DNA from: Candidatus Geocrenenecus dongiae | Lineage (GTDB): Archaea > Thermoproteota > Nitrososphaeria_A > Caldarchaeales > Wolframiiraptoraceae | DNA length: 64,000 nt | Assembly (NCBI GenBank): GCA_023267855.1 | Contig: JALNLN010000005.1 | Location: 21,558-85,557, forward strand | Direction: 5' to 3' | Shown: one piece after another, positions 9,904-19,457 of the stretch | Numbering within the stretch: position 1 is the stretch's first letter | Layout of the letters: every line of letters starts with the position of its first letter | Program-made: the position numbers and the translations under genes | Notes under the pieces: model-generated | What the model saw: the letters and a program-made list of their open reading frames with translations, nothing else | Told to the model about the DNA's origin: nothing | Database searches by the model: none

Positions 9904-10674
9904 GTGAAGATACTCACACTCATAAAGCTAACTGTAGATGTATCTCAATTAAAATATGAGAAAGATGGTAGTCCTCTAGTAGAGATAGCTCCAAATAAGA
10001 TGGGAGATTCAGATAAATGTGCTGTAGAAGAAGCTATCAGATTGAAGGAACGTTACGGTGCAAGTGTAACCGTTTTAACGGTGGGTGCGACTAGAGATCA
10101 CGAAAGAATTATTAGAGATGCATATGCTATGGGTGTAGATGAAGGATACATTATAGAAGTAGAAGAATACCAGAAACTCCAAGCTACAACTATAGGCGAC
10201 ATCGTAAAAGCCTTCGTAGAGAAGACTGGACCATACGATTTAATACTTCTCGGAGCAGGATCACTTGACACACACTCCTACACACTAGGCTCAATAATCT
10301 CATCTAAAATAGGAATCCCTATAATATCTTCAGTAGACTCATTAAGCTATAATGGATCTATAGTGAAGGCTGAATCTGTAATGGAGGACGGTGTATACGT
10401 TTTCCAAGCTCCGCCCCCACTCGTAATCACTCTAACTACAGAAGCAAACGAACCACGCATTCCAACACTTAAAACAATACTTAAATCTAAAAAAATGGAA
10501 GTGAAAAAACTAAGACTTGAAGAACTGGGAGTAAAGCCGAGATATGTAACTATAGAAGATGTTAGAAAGTATTTCGTGGAGAGGAAGAAGATAATCATAG
10601 ATGCTGGTGAAGATTTGGAGAAAGCGGTAGAAACGATATACAGTATTCTGAAGATGGAGGGATTAGTTAAGTGA
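9904..10674 (+). CDS. etfB: Electron transfer flavoprotein beta subunit (FixA/EtfB)
   Basis: EtfB fold motifs (DKCAVEEAIRLKERYGASVTVLTVG; APPPLVITLTTEANEPRIPTL). Confidence 0.9.
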   Translation: MKILTLIKLTVDVSQLKYEKDGSPLVEIAPNKMGDSDKCAVEEAIRLKERYGASVTVLTVGATRDHERIIRDAYAMGVDEGYIIEVEEYQKLQATTIGDIVKAFVEKTGPYDLILLGAGSLDTHSYTLGSIISSKIGIPIISSVDSLSYNGSIVKAESVMEDGVYVFQAPPPLVITLTTEANEPRIPTLKTILKSKKMEVKKLRLEELGVKPRYVTIEDVRKYFVERKKIIIDAGEDLEKAVETIYSILKMEGLVK

Positions 10675-11588
10675 AGATACTATGTTATGGTGAGAATAGT
10701 GAGTGGATAAAATACTCAAGAATAATTATAGATAAACTTGGTGGATACCCGTACTGCGTTACACCTTCTAGAGAACTGGCAGAAGAATCCTCAAAATACT
10801 TTGAGGAAACCTACTTCTTCAATGGTGGAGTATATGAACCTAGTAAATACTGTAGAGCAATACTTGAAGTAGCCGGAAGAATTTTTCCAGACGTCTCCCT
10901 CTTTCCATCAACAATCAAGGGAAGAACAATTGCAGGACTATATGCAGGTGCTAGAGACGAATCAATCATAACAGACATCGTAGACGTAGATCATGAAGAC
11001 AGCGTTCTCAAATTGAAGAGACTAGTATATGGTGGATCATGTATAGCGACCATTAAATCTACACTACCAGCAACACTATGCATAACACCTGGAACACAGA
11101 AACCTCCAGAAACCTCCAGGAAAGGATCTATAGAAGAATTGAGAATAAGCTTAGAAAACAGGATAACGGTTTCCCTGAATCCTAGAGTGGGTGGTGGTCC
11201 ACCTTTAGAGAAATCTGACTTGGTTGTAGCTGCTGGTAGAGGCTTCAAGAATAGAGAAGATCTAGAAATGGTGAGAGAACTAGTATCTTTAACCGTTAAT
11301 TCTGCTTGGAGTGTTACTAGACCTTTAGCAGCAGAATATGGTTGGGCTGACAACTGGATAGGAATATCCGGAGTAACCGTAAATCCAAGAATATATCTTG
11401 CAGTAGGAGTCTCAGGACAACCACTACACATGGTCGGAGCAAGAAACTCTAAAATAATAATAGCTATAAACAAAGATCCAAACGCACCGATATCCCAAGA
11501 AGCAGACTACTTCATCGTAGGAGATCTCTACAAAATACTACCAAAACTGATTGAAAAAATAAAAACAACTAAAACATCATCAACATAA
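10671..11588 (+). CDS. etfA: Electron transfer flavoprotein alpha subunit (FixB/EtfA)
   Basis: FAD domain VVAAGRGFKNREDLEMVREL...VTRPLAAEYGWADNWIGISG...GVSGQPLHMVGARNSKIIIAINKDPNAPI. Confidence 0.92.
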   Translation: MKILCYGENSEWIKYSRIIIDKLGGYPYCVTPSRELAEESSKYFEETYFFNGGVYEPSKYCRAILEVAGRIFPDVSLFPSTIKGRTIAGLYAGARDESIITDIVDVDHEDSVLKLKRLVYGGSCIATIKSTLPATLCITPGTQKPPETSRKGSIEELRISLENRITVSLNPRVGGGPPLEKSDLVVAAGRGFKNREDLEMVRELVSLTVNSAWSVTRPLAAEYGWADNWIGISGVTVNPRIYLAVGVSGQPLHMVGARNSKIIIAINKDPNAPISQEADYFIVGDLYKILPKLIEKIKTTKTSST

Positions 11589-11636
11589 GGAATAATTCAA
11601 ACATCAACTTTTACACAAATTTAACATCACTGTCAG

Positions 11637-12905
11637 GTGGTTTACATGAGTGGTGAGTTTGATGTAATAGTGGTGGGAGCGGGACCGGCAGGTCTATCTA
11701 CAGCATATTTCCTAGCTAAGAAGGGGTTCAGTGTAGTAGTTTTAGAGAGAGGATCTGAACCAGGTTCTAAGAATGTTTTTGGAGGTAGAGTGTACAGTTA
11801 CGTACTGGATAAGAATATGCCAGGCTGGAGAATGGATGCACCTATAGAAAGATGGGTTAGAAGAGAAGGTTTATCAATACTGTGTCATGACGGTTCTTCC
11901 ATAAACCTACAATATATCATCAATAGATCTAGCGATGGATACGATAGTTTTACAACTTTCTTAACAGAATTCCTGAAATGGTTTTCTTACAAGGTTGAAG
12001 AAGCTGGAGGCACAATAGCTACTAGAGTCAAAGTTGATAAATTGATATTTGAGGGAGGGAGAGCTGTAGGTGTAGAAGCAGGTGGAGAGATTCTTAGATC
12101 GGATTATGTGGTGATAGCTGAGGGAGCGAACACGCTACTACTCGAGAAACATGGATTAAGATGTAGGCCTAAACCAGAAGACATATCTGTCGGTGTAAAA
12201 GAAGTCATAAAACTTAAGAAAGAAACTATAGATGAAAGATTTTCTCTAGAAGACGATGAAGGTGTAGCCTACTTTATACTCTACCCAAGACTTGGAGGTG
12301 GAGGATTCATTTATACGATGAGAGAATACGTATCTATAGGAGTCGTATACAGACCCTCATTTTCTCTGAATATAGAAGCTAGAGACGTCATAGAAGAACT
12401 ACGTACACATCCACAGATCCTGAAACTTGTGAGAGATGGTGTACTCGTAGAGTATTCAGCCCACATGATTAGAGAAGCTGGATACAGAGATTTCATGGAG
12501 AAGCCTTATGGAGTAGGATACCTAGTCGTTGGAGATGCAGCTGGATTACTAATCAATACAGGTTTCACAGTTAGAGGTGTAGATATAGCGATAGAATCAG
12601 GTAGAATAGCGGCGGAAGCAATAGAGAAAGCAGGCACACCGGACGATCTATCAATATATAGAAAACTCTTAGAAGAAAATCACGTAATCTCAAAACTAGA
12701 AAAATTCAAGAAAACTCCAAACATACTCTCCAACAATAGGCTCTATACATATTATCCGGAAATCCTATGTAAAATCTTTAGTAAAACTTACACGGTTGAA
12801 GAAGAGCTATACACTCTAAGGGAATCTATTCATGAATCTGTAGGAGGCTTAACCTCATTAATTAAGATCTTCCTAGAACTCGTGAGGGCGGTGTCTTCAC
12901 TATGA
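11637..12905 (+). CDS. fixC: FixC-like electron transfer flavoprotein:quinone oxidoreductase
   Basis: FAD-binding DVIVVGAGPAGLSTAYFLAKKGFSVVVLERG; VVGDAAGLLINTGFTVRGVDIAIESG. Confidence 0.9.
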   Translation: MVYMSGEFDVIVVGAGPAGLSTAYFLAKKGFSVVVLERGSEPGSKNVFGGRVYSYVLDKNMPGWRMDAPIERWVRREGLSILCHDGSSINLQYIINRSSDGYDSFTTFLTEFLKWFSYKVEEAGGTIATRVKVDKLIFEGGRAVGVEAGGEILRSDYVVIAEGANTLLLEKHGLRCRPKPEDISVGVKEVIKLKKETIDERFSLEDDEGVAYFILYPRLGGGGFIYTMREYVSIGVVYRPSFSLNIEARDVIEELRTHPQILKLVRDGVLVEYSAHMIREAGYRDFMEKPYGVGYLVVGDAAGLLINTGFTVRGVDIAIESGRIAAEAIEKAGTPDDLSIYRKLLEENHVISKLEKFKKTPNILSNNRLYTYYPEILCKIFSKTYTVEEELYTLRESIHESVGGLTSLIKIFLELVRAVSSL

Positions 12906-13189
12906 GTTACAGAAAGCTGAGTGTTGAAGAGAGAATAGCATTAACAAAATTCGAGGTTTATGGTGATCCTCACATAAAAATAGATGTCGAGAAGTGTAGA
13001 AAATGTAGCATAAAGCCATGTGTCTACTCTTGTCCTGCAGGGCTCTACCAAATTGATGAAACAGGCAACATAAAATTTACGTATGAAGGATGCCTAGAAT
13101 GTGGAACATGTAGAATAGTGTGCCCATTAAATGTGGTAAGATGGGATTATCCACCAGGCGGTTTTGGAGTAATATACCGTTTCGGATAA
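12902..13189 (+). CDS. fixX: FixX-like ferredoxin
   Basis: CRKCSIKPCVYSCPAGLY and CLECGTCRIVCP; ATGA overlap with fixC. Confidence 0.9.
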   Translation: MSYRKLSVEERIALTKFEVYGDPHIKIDVEKCRKCSIKPCVYSCPAGLYQIDETGNIKFTYEGCLECGTCRIVCPLNVVRWDYPPGGFGVIYRFG

Positions 13190-13227
13190 TCTTATCTTTA
13201 GCCAACTAGAAAGGTAGCGGATAGTTA

Positions 13228-13929
13228 ATGGTAACAGTTGAAGAGTTCTCGGAGATTTTAAGAATCCTCGAGTCTAGGTATAGATTAGAGATCCCATCGC
13301 ATATTTCTGAAGACCCCTTCAGAATACTTGTAGGGACCATACTCTCACAGAGAACGAAAGATGAGATAACGGATAGTGCCTACAAACGGTTATTTGAAAA
13401 ATTCCCGACAATAGAATCTCTCGCAAACGCATCCATCAGAGAGATTGAGAAACTAATAAAACCAGTAGGGTTCTATAGAATTAAGGCTAAGAGAATAAAA
13501 CAGGTAGCAAGAATAATCTTGGAGAAATATGATCGCCGTGTCCCTAAAGATAGAGAAGAATTGTTAAAACTTCCAGGGGTTGGAGACAAGACTGCAGACA
13601 TAGTCTTATCGGTTGGTTACGGTCTCCCCGAGATCGCCGTAGACACACATGTTGAAACCATAGCTAAGAGACTTGGAATAGCTCATGAACGTGATAAATA
13701 CATGGATGTAAAGAAGAAGCTAGAAGAATTAACACCCATCCACAAGAGAAACATAGTAAACCACCTACTCGTAGCCTTTGGAAAAGAAATATGTAAAAAA
13801 CCTAAACCAAAATGTACCATCTGCCCAATCAAAAACTTCTGCAACCACTATAAACTTCAAACAATTAATGAAAAAATAACAAAAAACCAAAACCCAGATA
13901 GAAACTACGTTTCATTTACCAGAATTTAA
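13228..13929 (+). CDS. nth: Endonuclease III-family DNA glycosylase/AP lyase
   Basis: LPGVGDKTADIVLSVGYGLPEIAVDTHV HhH-GPD motif and C-terminal CKKPKPKCTICPIKNFC Fe-S loop. Confidence 0.92.
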   Translation: MVTVEEFSEILRILESRYRLEIPSHISEDPFRILVGTILSQRTKDEITDSAYKRLFEKFPTIESLANASIREIEKLIKPVGFYRIKAKRIKQVARIILEKYDRRVPKDREELLKLPGVGDKTADIVLSVGYGLPEIAVDTHVETIAKRLGIAHERDKYMDVKKKLEELTPIHKRNIVNHLLVAFGKEICKKPKPKCTICPIKNFCNHYKLQTINEKITKNQNPDRNYVSFTRI

Positions 13930-14064
13930 TAGAAAAATCATCCTACCCGCTGTTAAAATTCCTATATAAACCCTTATTAAGCCGGGGAATAACTATATTT
14001 AATCCTAGAATTTTAGATGTGTGGGATCAAGGTCCTAGAGAAGATCTAGCTGAGTGGTGGAAGA

Positions 14065-14712
14065 ATGGTTGATTTAAAGATAGTTGAAGAAGATGAGAAG
14101 AGTCTGAAGGTGGAGATTCGAGACCTCCATCTCTCTATAGCTAATGCTATAAGGAGATTAGCGATAAGTGAAGTTCCAACAATGGCTGTAGAAGAGATTC
14201 TCATAATAGAGAATACTTCAGCTATGCCTAACGAGGTTTTAGCCCATAGAATCTCACTGATACCCTTCATATCAGATATAGATAGATATGTTCAGCCAGA
14301 AGAATGTACATGTGGTAGTAAGCTTGGATGCGATAGATGTGTAGTAAGATATGTTCTTAGAGCTGAAGCTAAAGATGAGCCTATAACAGTCTACTCAAGA
14401 GACTTAATACCGGAAGATCCGAATACAATAGTTAAACCTGTCAGCCCGAATATACCAATAATCAAACTTGCTCCAAAACAGAGAATAGAGATGGAACTGT
14501 ACGTAAGAGTAGGAACAGGGAAAAAGCATGCAAAATGGCAAGCATCTATAGCTACACTCTATGATAAAGATGGAGAACCAGGTAAGAAGATACTCTTCAT
14601 AGAATCTATAGGATTCCTTCCACCTAGAAGAATACTTCTAGAAGCAGTGAAAATCTTCAAGAAGAAGATTGAAGAATTGAAAGAGAAGATCATGGGAGAA
14701 CTTGGAGGGTGA
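14065..14712 (+). CDS. rpoD: DNA-directed RNA polymerase subunit D
   Basis: LHLSIANAIRRLAISEVPTMAVEEILIIENTSAMPNEVLAHRISLIP; syntenic with L18e/L13/S9. Confidence 0.93.
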   Translation: MVDLKIVEEDEKSLKVEIRDLHLSIANAIRRLAISEVPTMAVEEILIIENTSAMPNEVLAHRISLIPFISDIDRYVQPEECTCGSKLGCDRCVVRYVLRAEAKDEPITVYSRDLIPEDPNTIVKPVSPNIPIIKLAPKQRIEMELYVRVGTGKKHAKWQASIATLYDKDGEPGKKILFIESIGFLPPRRILLEAVKIFKKKIEELKEKIMGELGG

Positions 14713-15080
14713 TGTGGATGGTTAGTAGGAAGAAGACTGTTAAACCAGGCTTCAAGAACATGATACTCTCACAGATCCCCAGAACCGTTAGGAAGACTAG
14801 GTTCTGGAAGAGAATTATAGAAGAAGCTGAAAGATCTAAGAGAAGTAGAAGAGTAGTAAATCTATACAAAATAAGTAGACTTACAAAACCAGGGGACGTG
14901 GTATATGTTCCAGGTAAAGTTCTAGGTAGCGGAGAGATAAACCATCCGATAACTATCTCAGCTTTTTCTTTCAGTAAAACTGCATACGAGAAGATATTGA
15001 AAGCAGGTGGAACAGTACTAACAACAAGAGAATTTATAGAGAAATATCCAACTGGAAGTAACGTGAAGCTTATCGGATAA
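14709..15080 (+). CDS. rpl18e: Ribosomal protein L18e
   Basis: GDVVYVPGKVLGSGEINHPITISAFSFSKTAYEKILKAGG. Confidence 0.92.
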   Translation: MMWMVSRKKTVKPGFKNMILSQIPRTVRKTRFWKRIIEEAERSKRSRRVVNLYKISRLTKPGDVVYVPGKVLGSGEINHPITISAFSFSKTAYEKILKAGGTVLTTREFIEKYPTGSNVKLIG

Positions 15081-15152
15081 CCCTGTATACATGTTTTTCT
15101 TGTTGAATAGTTATATAGCGCTAGATATGGATCTTGGCTGAAGAAGAATACT

Positions 15153-15632
15153 ATGATCTCTCAAGCTGTGAGTGGAAGAATAGTGGTTGATGCTACGAAT
15201 CAGCGTCTTGGTAGAATGGCTTCTAGAATCGCTAAACTCTTACTTTCAGGCGTAGAGGTAGTCGTAGTAAATGCAGAAAAAGCAATCGTAACTGGAAGCA
15301 AACAAGCAATACTAGAAAAATATCTAAAACTAATTAGGAGGAGGCAGTTAACATCCCATAAAGTTGTAAAGGTCTGGTATCCAAGGAAACCAGATAGACT
15401 TGTCTTCTACTCTATCATAAGAATGCTTCCAAGAGATAAGCCTAGAGGTAGGGAAGCTGTAAAAAAGTTAAAAGTTTATGTAGGTGTACCGAAAGAGTAC
15501 GAGAAGGTGGAGAAGATAAACTTCAAGGAAGCATGTTTAGGTGAAGGTATGAGTAGGTCTGGTAGGAGGATAAGGTATATGACTATAGGCGAGATTTCGA
15601 GGTTGATATCTGGAGGTCGATCAACAGTATGA
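15153..15632 (+). CDS. rpl13: Ribosomal protein L13 (uL13)
   Basis: DATNQRLGRMASRIAKLLLSG, VVNAEKAIVTG, RMLPRDKPRGREAVKKLKVYVG. Confidence 0.93.
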   Translation: MISQAVSGRIVVDATNQRLGRMASRIAKLLLSGVEVVVVNAEKAIVTGSKQAILEKYLKLIRRRQLTSHKVVKVWYPRKPDRLVFYSIIRMLPRDKPRGREAVKKLKVYVGVPKEYEKVEKINFKEACLGEGMSRSGRRIRYMTIGEISRLISGGRSTV

Positions 15633-16027
15633 CGAAGATTATGGGACCATTCGTAGGGAGAAGGAAAACAGCTATAGCTCAATTATACATCAGACCAGGA
15701 AAAGGAAACATATACATAAACGATCAACCTTTAGAATGTTTTGGAAACGACATCATCAGAAGTAAAATACTCACGCCTCTCTACTTTGATGAGAAGTTCT
15801 GGAAGAGTCACGATTTCTATGTAAAAGTTAGTGGTGGTGGAGTAATGGCCATAGCGGATGCCGTATCTTTCGCCATTAGTAAAGCTTTAGCATCCAGAAG
15901 TGAGACAGTAGCACAAATGATAAAAGAATACAATAGAGTCCTTCTAGCTGGAGACCCGAGACAAACTGAACCGAAAAAACCAAACAGATACTCAGCTAGA
16001 AGATTTAAACAGAAATCTTATAGATGA
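15629..16027 (+). CDS. rps9: Ribosomal protein S9 (uS9)
   Basis: C-terminal RQTEPKKPNRYSARRFKQKSYR and GRRKTAIAQLYIRPGKG. Confidence 0.94.
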   Translation: MTKIMGPFVGRRKTAIAQLYIRPGKGNIYINDQPLECFGNDIIRSKILTPLYFDEKFWKSHDFYVKVSGGGVMAIADAVSFAISKALASRSETVAQMIKEYNRVLLAGDPRQTEPKKPNRYSARRFKQKSYR

Positions 16028-16044
16028 GAAGATATCCAGAAATT

Positions 16045-17235
16045 TTAATTAGAGTTTGTAGAAAGTAGTTTCTCTAATTGTTCATAGTACTTGTATACGT
16101 GGTCTGGCATAACTAGAACTGTTACGCCTTCTATCTTTGGAAGTTTCTCTAAAGCTGCGACGACAGCTCCAGAACTAAACCCAACTGGTAATCCTTCATT
16201 CCTAGCTACTTTAACTAAACCTTTGAAGGCTTCTACTCTAGTTACATCTACTATTCTATCTATCTCAACCATATGTATCCATTTCATACCTGTCTCAACC
16301 CTTCTCATGCCTGGAATAACTTCATCCTTAGCAGGCTGAACACCGACAACTTCTACTCTACCTGGATACCTATTCTTAAAGTAGAATGCGATCGCACTAG
16401 CATGACCAGAAGTACCTAGAGCACAAATTATCCTACTAGGAATCTTCCCTATTTTCTCCAACTGTAAATCTATTTCTTTTGCAGTAAACTTAAGGTGGGT
16501 TATGAAGTTTGCATCATTTTCAAATTGGTTGATGTGTAGTGCTTGATCTTTTTCAGAATCTCTTTTCACACGATCTATCGTTTCAGTTGTTAAAAATTCT
16601 GGAACTCTAACAACTTCGGATCCAAGTATCTTCATGTATAAATCGCTGGATTTCTGAACACTGCTTGGAAAATAGATCTTCGTTCTTAAACCAAAGTTTT
16701 TAGCTATGCAAGTTAAAGCTATACCAGTGTTTGTTGAAGATGCCTCATACACATATTTAGTATCTTTCCCACGTGGATCATTCTTCAATATATCGATAAG
16801 CATGTACCAGCCGATCCTATCTTTTATACTATTACTAAAGGGATTTAGATATTCTAACTTAGCCCAAACCTCATTTAATTCTCCAGAGAAAGATCTGAGG
16901 AAGAATAATGGGGTAGGCCAACATGAAGTAATCAGCTCACTATGATCTCTACAGACTCTAAAAATATTTCTGGGAAAATTATCTCTAAACCCGAGCTCGT
17001 CTAAAGTTAAATCTATCTTTTCATTACCATCAACGGTTACAGGCACCTTGCTTACACCGATAATCTTCAAAGCATGATATCTTTCAGAATCCTTCAAGCT
17101 AACATTAAAATCCCTATCTATCTGTATCGTTTCATGTATCTTCATTGTTCTTAGGAAGATGGCAGCTTCTCTCAACAATCTCTCTAAAGGTGGTCTAGGA
17201 GGACTTTTAAGATCTTCAATCTCCATTAACTCCAT
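16045..17235 (-). CDS. PLP-dependent beta-family enzyme, probable O-phosphoserine sulfhydrylase/cysteine synthase
   Basis: EYLNPFSNSIKDRIGWYML PLP-lysine region, SSTNTGIALTCIA, GTSGHASAIAFYF, long N-terminal extension; paired with SerK-like gene. Confidence 0.75.
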   Translation of the reverse strand: MELMEIEDLKSPPRPPLERLLREAAIFLRTMKIHETIQIDRDFNVSLKDSERYHALKIIGVSKVPVTVDGNEKIDLTLDELGFRDNFPRNIFRVCRDHSELITSCWPTPLFFLRSFSGELNEVWAKLEYLNPFSNSIKDRIGWYMLIDILKNDPRGKDTKYVYEASSTNTGIALTCIAKNFGLRTKIYFPSSVQKSSDLYMKILGSEVVRVPEFLTTETIDRVKRDSEKDQALHINQFENDANFITHLKFTAKEIDLQLEKIGKIPSRIICALGTSGHASAIAFYFKNRYPGRVEVVGVQPAKDEVIPGMRRVETGMKWIHMVEIDRIVDVTRVEAFKGLVKVARNEGLPVGFSSGAVVAALEKLPKIEGVTVLVMPDHVYKYYEQLEKLLSTNSN

Positions 17236-17737
17236 TATTTATCCACCCCTCTACCAAATTGCTGAGCGGAATGTTGATTTCAGGTATGTTATATCTTCTA
17301 ACAATATGTCTACTAGTTTTGAATGGAAGCTTCTTCTCTTTTAATCCAGCTTCAATAACCATTTCTTTAGTTACTCTCCAATCTTCTCTCCAAGAATAAA
17401 CTTCTACGTCAGGTGAACTATAATCTACGAGGAAGACAGGAGCAATCCTCGCTCCAATCTTTCTTAAAACAACATACCTATGATGTCCGTCTAGAATTAT
17501 TAGATACTTGTTTTCTACAAGTAAAGGTTTCTTGAGAACTCCATCTCTTAGGATCTCTCTATACAGTAGATCGAGATGTTCATTTGATATCTCTTCATGC
17601 ATTCTAAGAACTTCTATTGGAAGAAAACAGAGCTTCCATGAATTGGTGGCTTCTTCAGATTTAGGTAATGACACAAAAGTAGACCACCTTAATATAACGG
17701 CGTAATAATTTCTATTTAACTTTTCACTATTTAACAA
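17216..17737 (-). CDS. ParB/sulfiredoxin-fold protein, probable free serine kinase (SerK-like)
   Basis: PIEVLRMHEEI...LREILRDGVLKKPLLV...LDGHHRYVVLRKIGARIAPVFLVDY; overlaps the sulfhydrylase ORF. Confidence 0.75.
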   Translation of the reverse strand: MLNSEKLNRNYYAVILRWSTFVSLPKSEEATNSWKLCFLPIEVLRMHEEISNEHLDLLYREILRDGVLKKPLLVENKYLIILDGHHRYVVLRKIGARIAPVFLVDYSSPDVEVYSWREDWRVTKEMVIEAGLKEKKLPFKTSRHIVRRYNIPEINIPLSNLVEGWINNGVNGD

Positions 17738-17815
17738 TAAACTTGTAAACTAGGAGATCAACTTAAGAGGAATCCTTATATATAGTGTTAGAAATCTGAC
17801 TCTCTGGATCTAGTC

Positions 17816-18037
17816 ATGATGTTTCCTATACGTTGTTTTACCTGCGGAGCTTTAATTGCTGATAAATGGGAGGAGTACGTTAAGAAGGTTGAAATGGGGG
17901 AAGAACCTGGAAAAGTTCTTGACTCACTTGGTATAAAGAGATACTGTTGTAGAAGAATGTTCCTTACACATTACGAATATTATGACGAGATCGTATCATT
18001 TCACACACTATACGGATACAAAGAACAATCAGAATAA
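17816..18037 (+). CDS. rpoN: DNA-directed RNA polymerase subunit N (Rpb10-like)
   Basis: MMFPIRCFTCGALIADKWEEY and YCCRRMFLTH zinc motif. Confidence 0.95.
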   Translation: MMFPIRCFTCGALIADKWEEYVKKVEMGEEPGKVLDSLGIKRYCCRRMFLTHYEYYDEIVSFHTLYGYKEQSE

Positions 18038-18206
18038 ACCAACAAAACTAAATCCACAAAACTTTCTTCACAAAAAATCTTCCATACATTTTGAAAATAC
18101 TTTTCCATATCCTCCATGTTCTTCAAATAAGTATTTTACCAACTTCTAAATAACTGTGAAACCACATCGTTAAGTATTTTAATTCAATAATAAAAGTAAT
18201 TCCTAG

Positions 18207-19454
18207 ATGTCAGAGACGATTATTAGAGACGTTAAAGCACGCCTCGTATACAATAGTAGAGGGGAGGAGACGATTGAAGTTGATGTTATAGTTGGGCGGA
18301 GTCTTGGGAGAGCTGCAGCACCAGCTGGGAAGAGTAAAGGTGGAAAAGAAGTTTTTTACTATCCAGAAGGTGGTGTAGAAGAAGCTGTAAAAATTGTTAA
18401 CGATAATTTATCAAGAATCTTGAAAGGTGTTGATGCTTCTAATATTGTAAATGTAGAAGATGCACTTAGAAGATATGATGAAAGTATAGATTGTAGAAAA
18501 ATAGGTGGGAACACAGTCTTCGCAATCTCTCTAGCCACATCTATAGCTGCCTCAAAAGAAATCGGTATTCCATTATACAAGTATCTCAAGATAACTGATG
18601 ATTTTAAGCTACCATTACCTTTAGGAAATGTTATAGGAGGAGGTAAACATGCAGGTAGAGGTGCACCAGACTGGCAGGAACTTCTCTCCATACCTCTAGA
18701 AGCACCAAACATAAAGCTAGCCGTAAAAGCAAATTTTAAAGTACATGAGTATACTGGCAAACTTCTAGACAAACATCTTGGAGGATTCACTTTAGGAAAG
18801 GGTGATGAGGGTGCATATGCACCTACAACTACTACTGAGAAAGGTTTAGAGATACTTAGAGAAGCTGTAGACAAAGTTTCTGATGAACTTGGATTTAAGA
18901 TAGGTTTAGGTGTAGACGTAGCTGCCTCAAGCCTCTGGGATCCGAGAGAGAAGATGTATGTATACTCGACGGAAGGCAGAAAGCTTACGAGAGAACAACA
19001 AATAGAACGTGTCTTAGAGTATGTTGATAGATTTAATCTATGTTACGTTGAAGATCCATTAGAAGAAGATGATTTTGATGGTTTCTCTGAGATTGTAGAA
19101 TCTCTAAAAGAGAAAGCTATAGTATGTGGTGATGATCTAATTGCTACAAACCCGGCAATACTTAGAGAAGCTATCAAGAAGAAATCTATAACTGGGTTAA
19201 TAATAAAACCTAATCAGGTAGGCTTCTTAACAAGAGCTATAGAGGCAGCGGAGATATCCCGTAGAGAAAACATAGTTCCAGTAGTTTCCCATAGATCTGG
19301 AGAACCTCCAGAAGGATATCTAACGCATCTCGCCGTAGCGTGGGGTGGGAAAATACTTAAAGCAGGGATAGTAGGTGGAGAAAGAGTAGCAAAGATAAAT
19401 GAATTGTTAAGAATAGGGGAAGAGATAGGATTTGAGAAGATAGCGAGGTTGTAG
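18207..19454 (+). CDS. eno: Enolase
   Basis: VKARLVYNSRGEETIEVDV, EDPLEEDDFDGF, GDDLIATNP, IIKPNQVG, SHRSGEP. Confidence 0.95.
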   Translation: MSETIIRDVKARLVYNSRGEETIEVDVIVGRSLGRAAAPAGKSKGGKEVFYYPEGGVEEAVKIVNDNLSRILKGVDASNIVNVEDALRRYDESIDCRKIGGNTVFAISLATSIAASKEIGIPLYKYLKITDDFKLPLPLGNVIGGGKHAGRGAPDWQELLSIPLEAPNIKLAVKANFKVHEYTGKLLDKHLGGFTLGKGDEGAYAPTTTTEKGLEILREAVDKVSDELGFKIGLGVDVAASSLWDPREKMYVYSTEGRKLTREQQIERVLEYVDRFNLCYVEDPLEEDDFDGFSEIVESLKEKAIVCGDDLIATNPAILREAIKKKSITGLIIKPNQVGFLTRAIEAAEISRRENIVPVVSHRSGEPPEGYLTHLAVAWGGKILKAGIVGGERVAKINELLRIGEEIGFEKIARL

Positions 19455-19457
19455 AAC

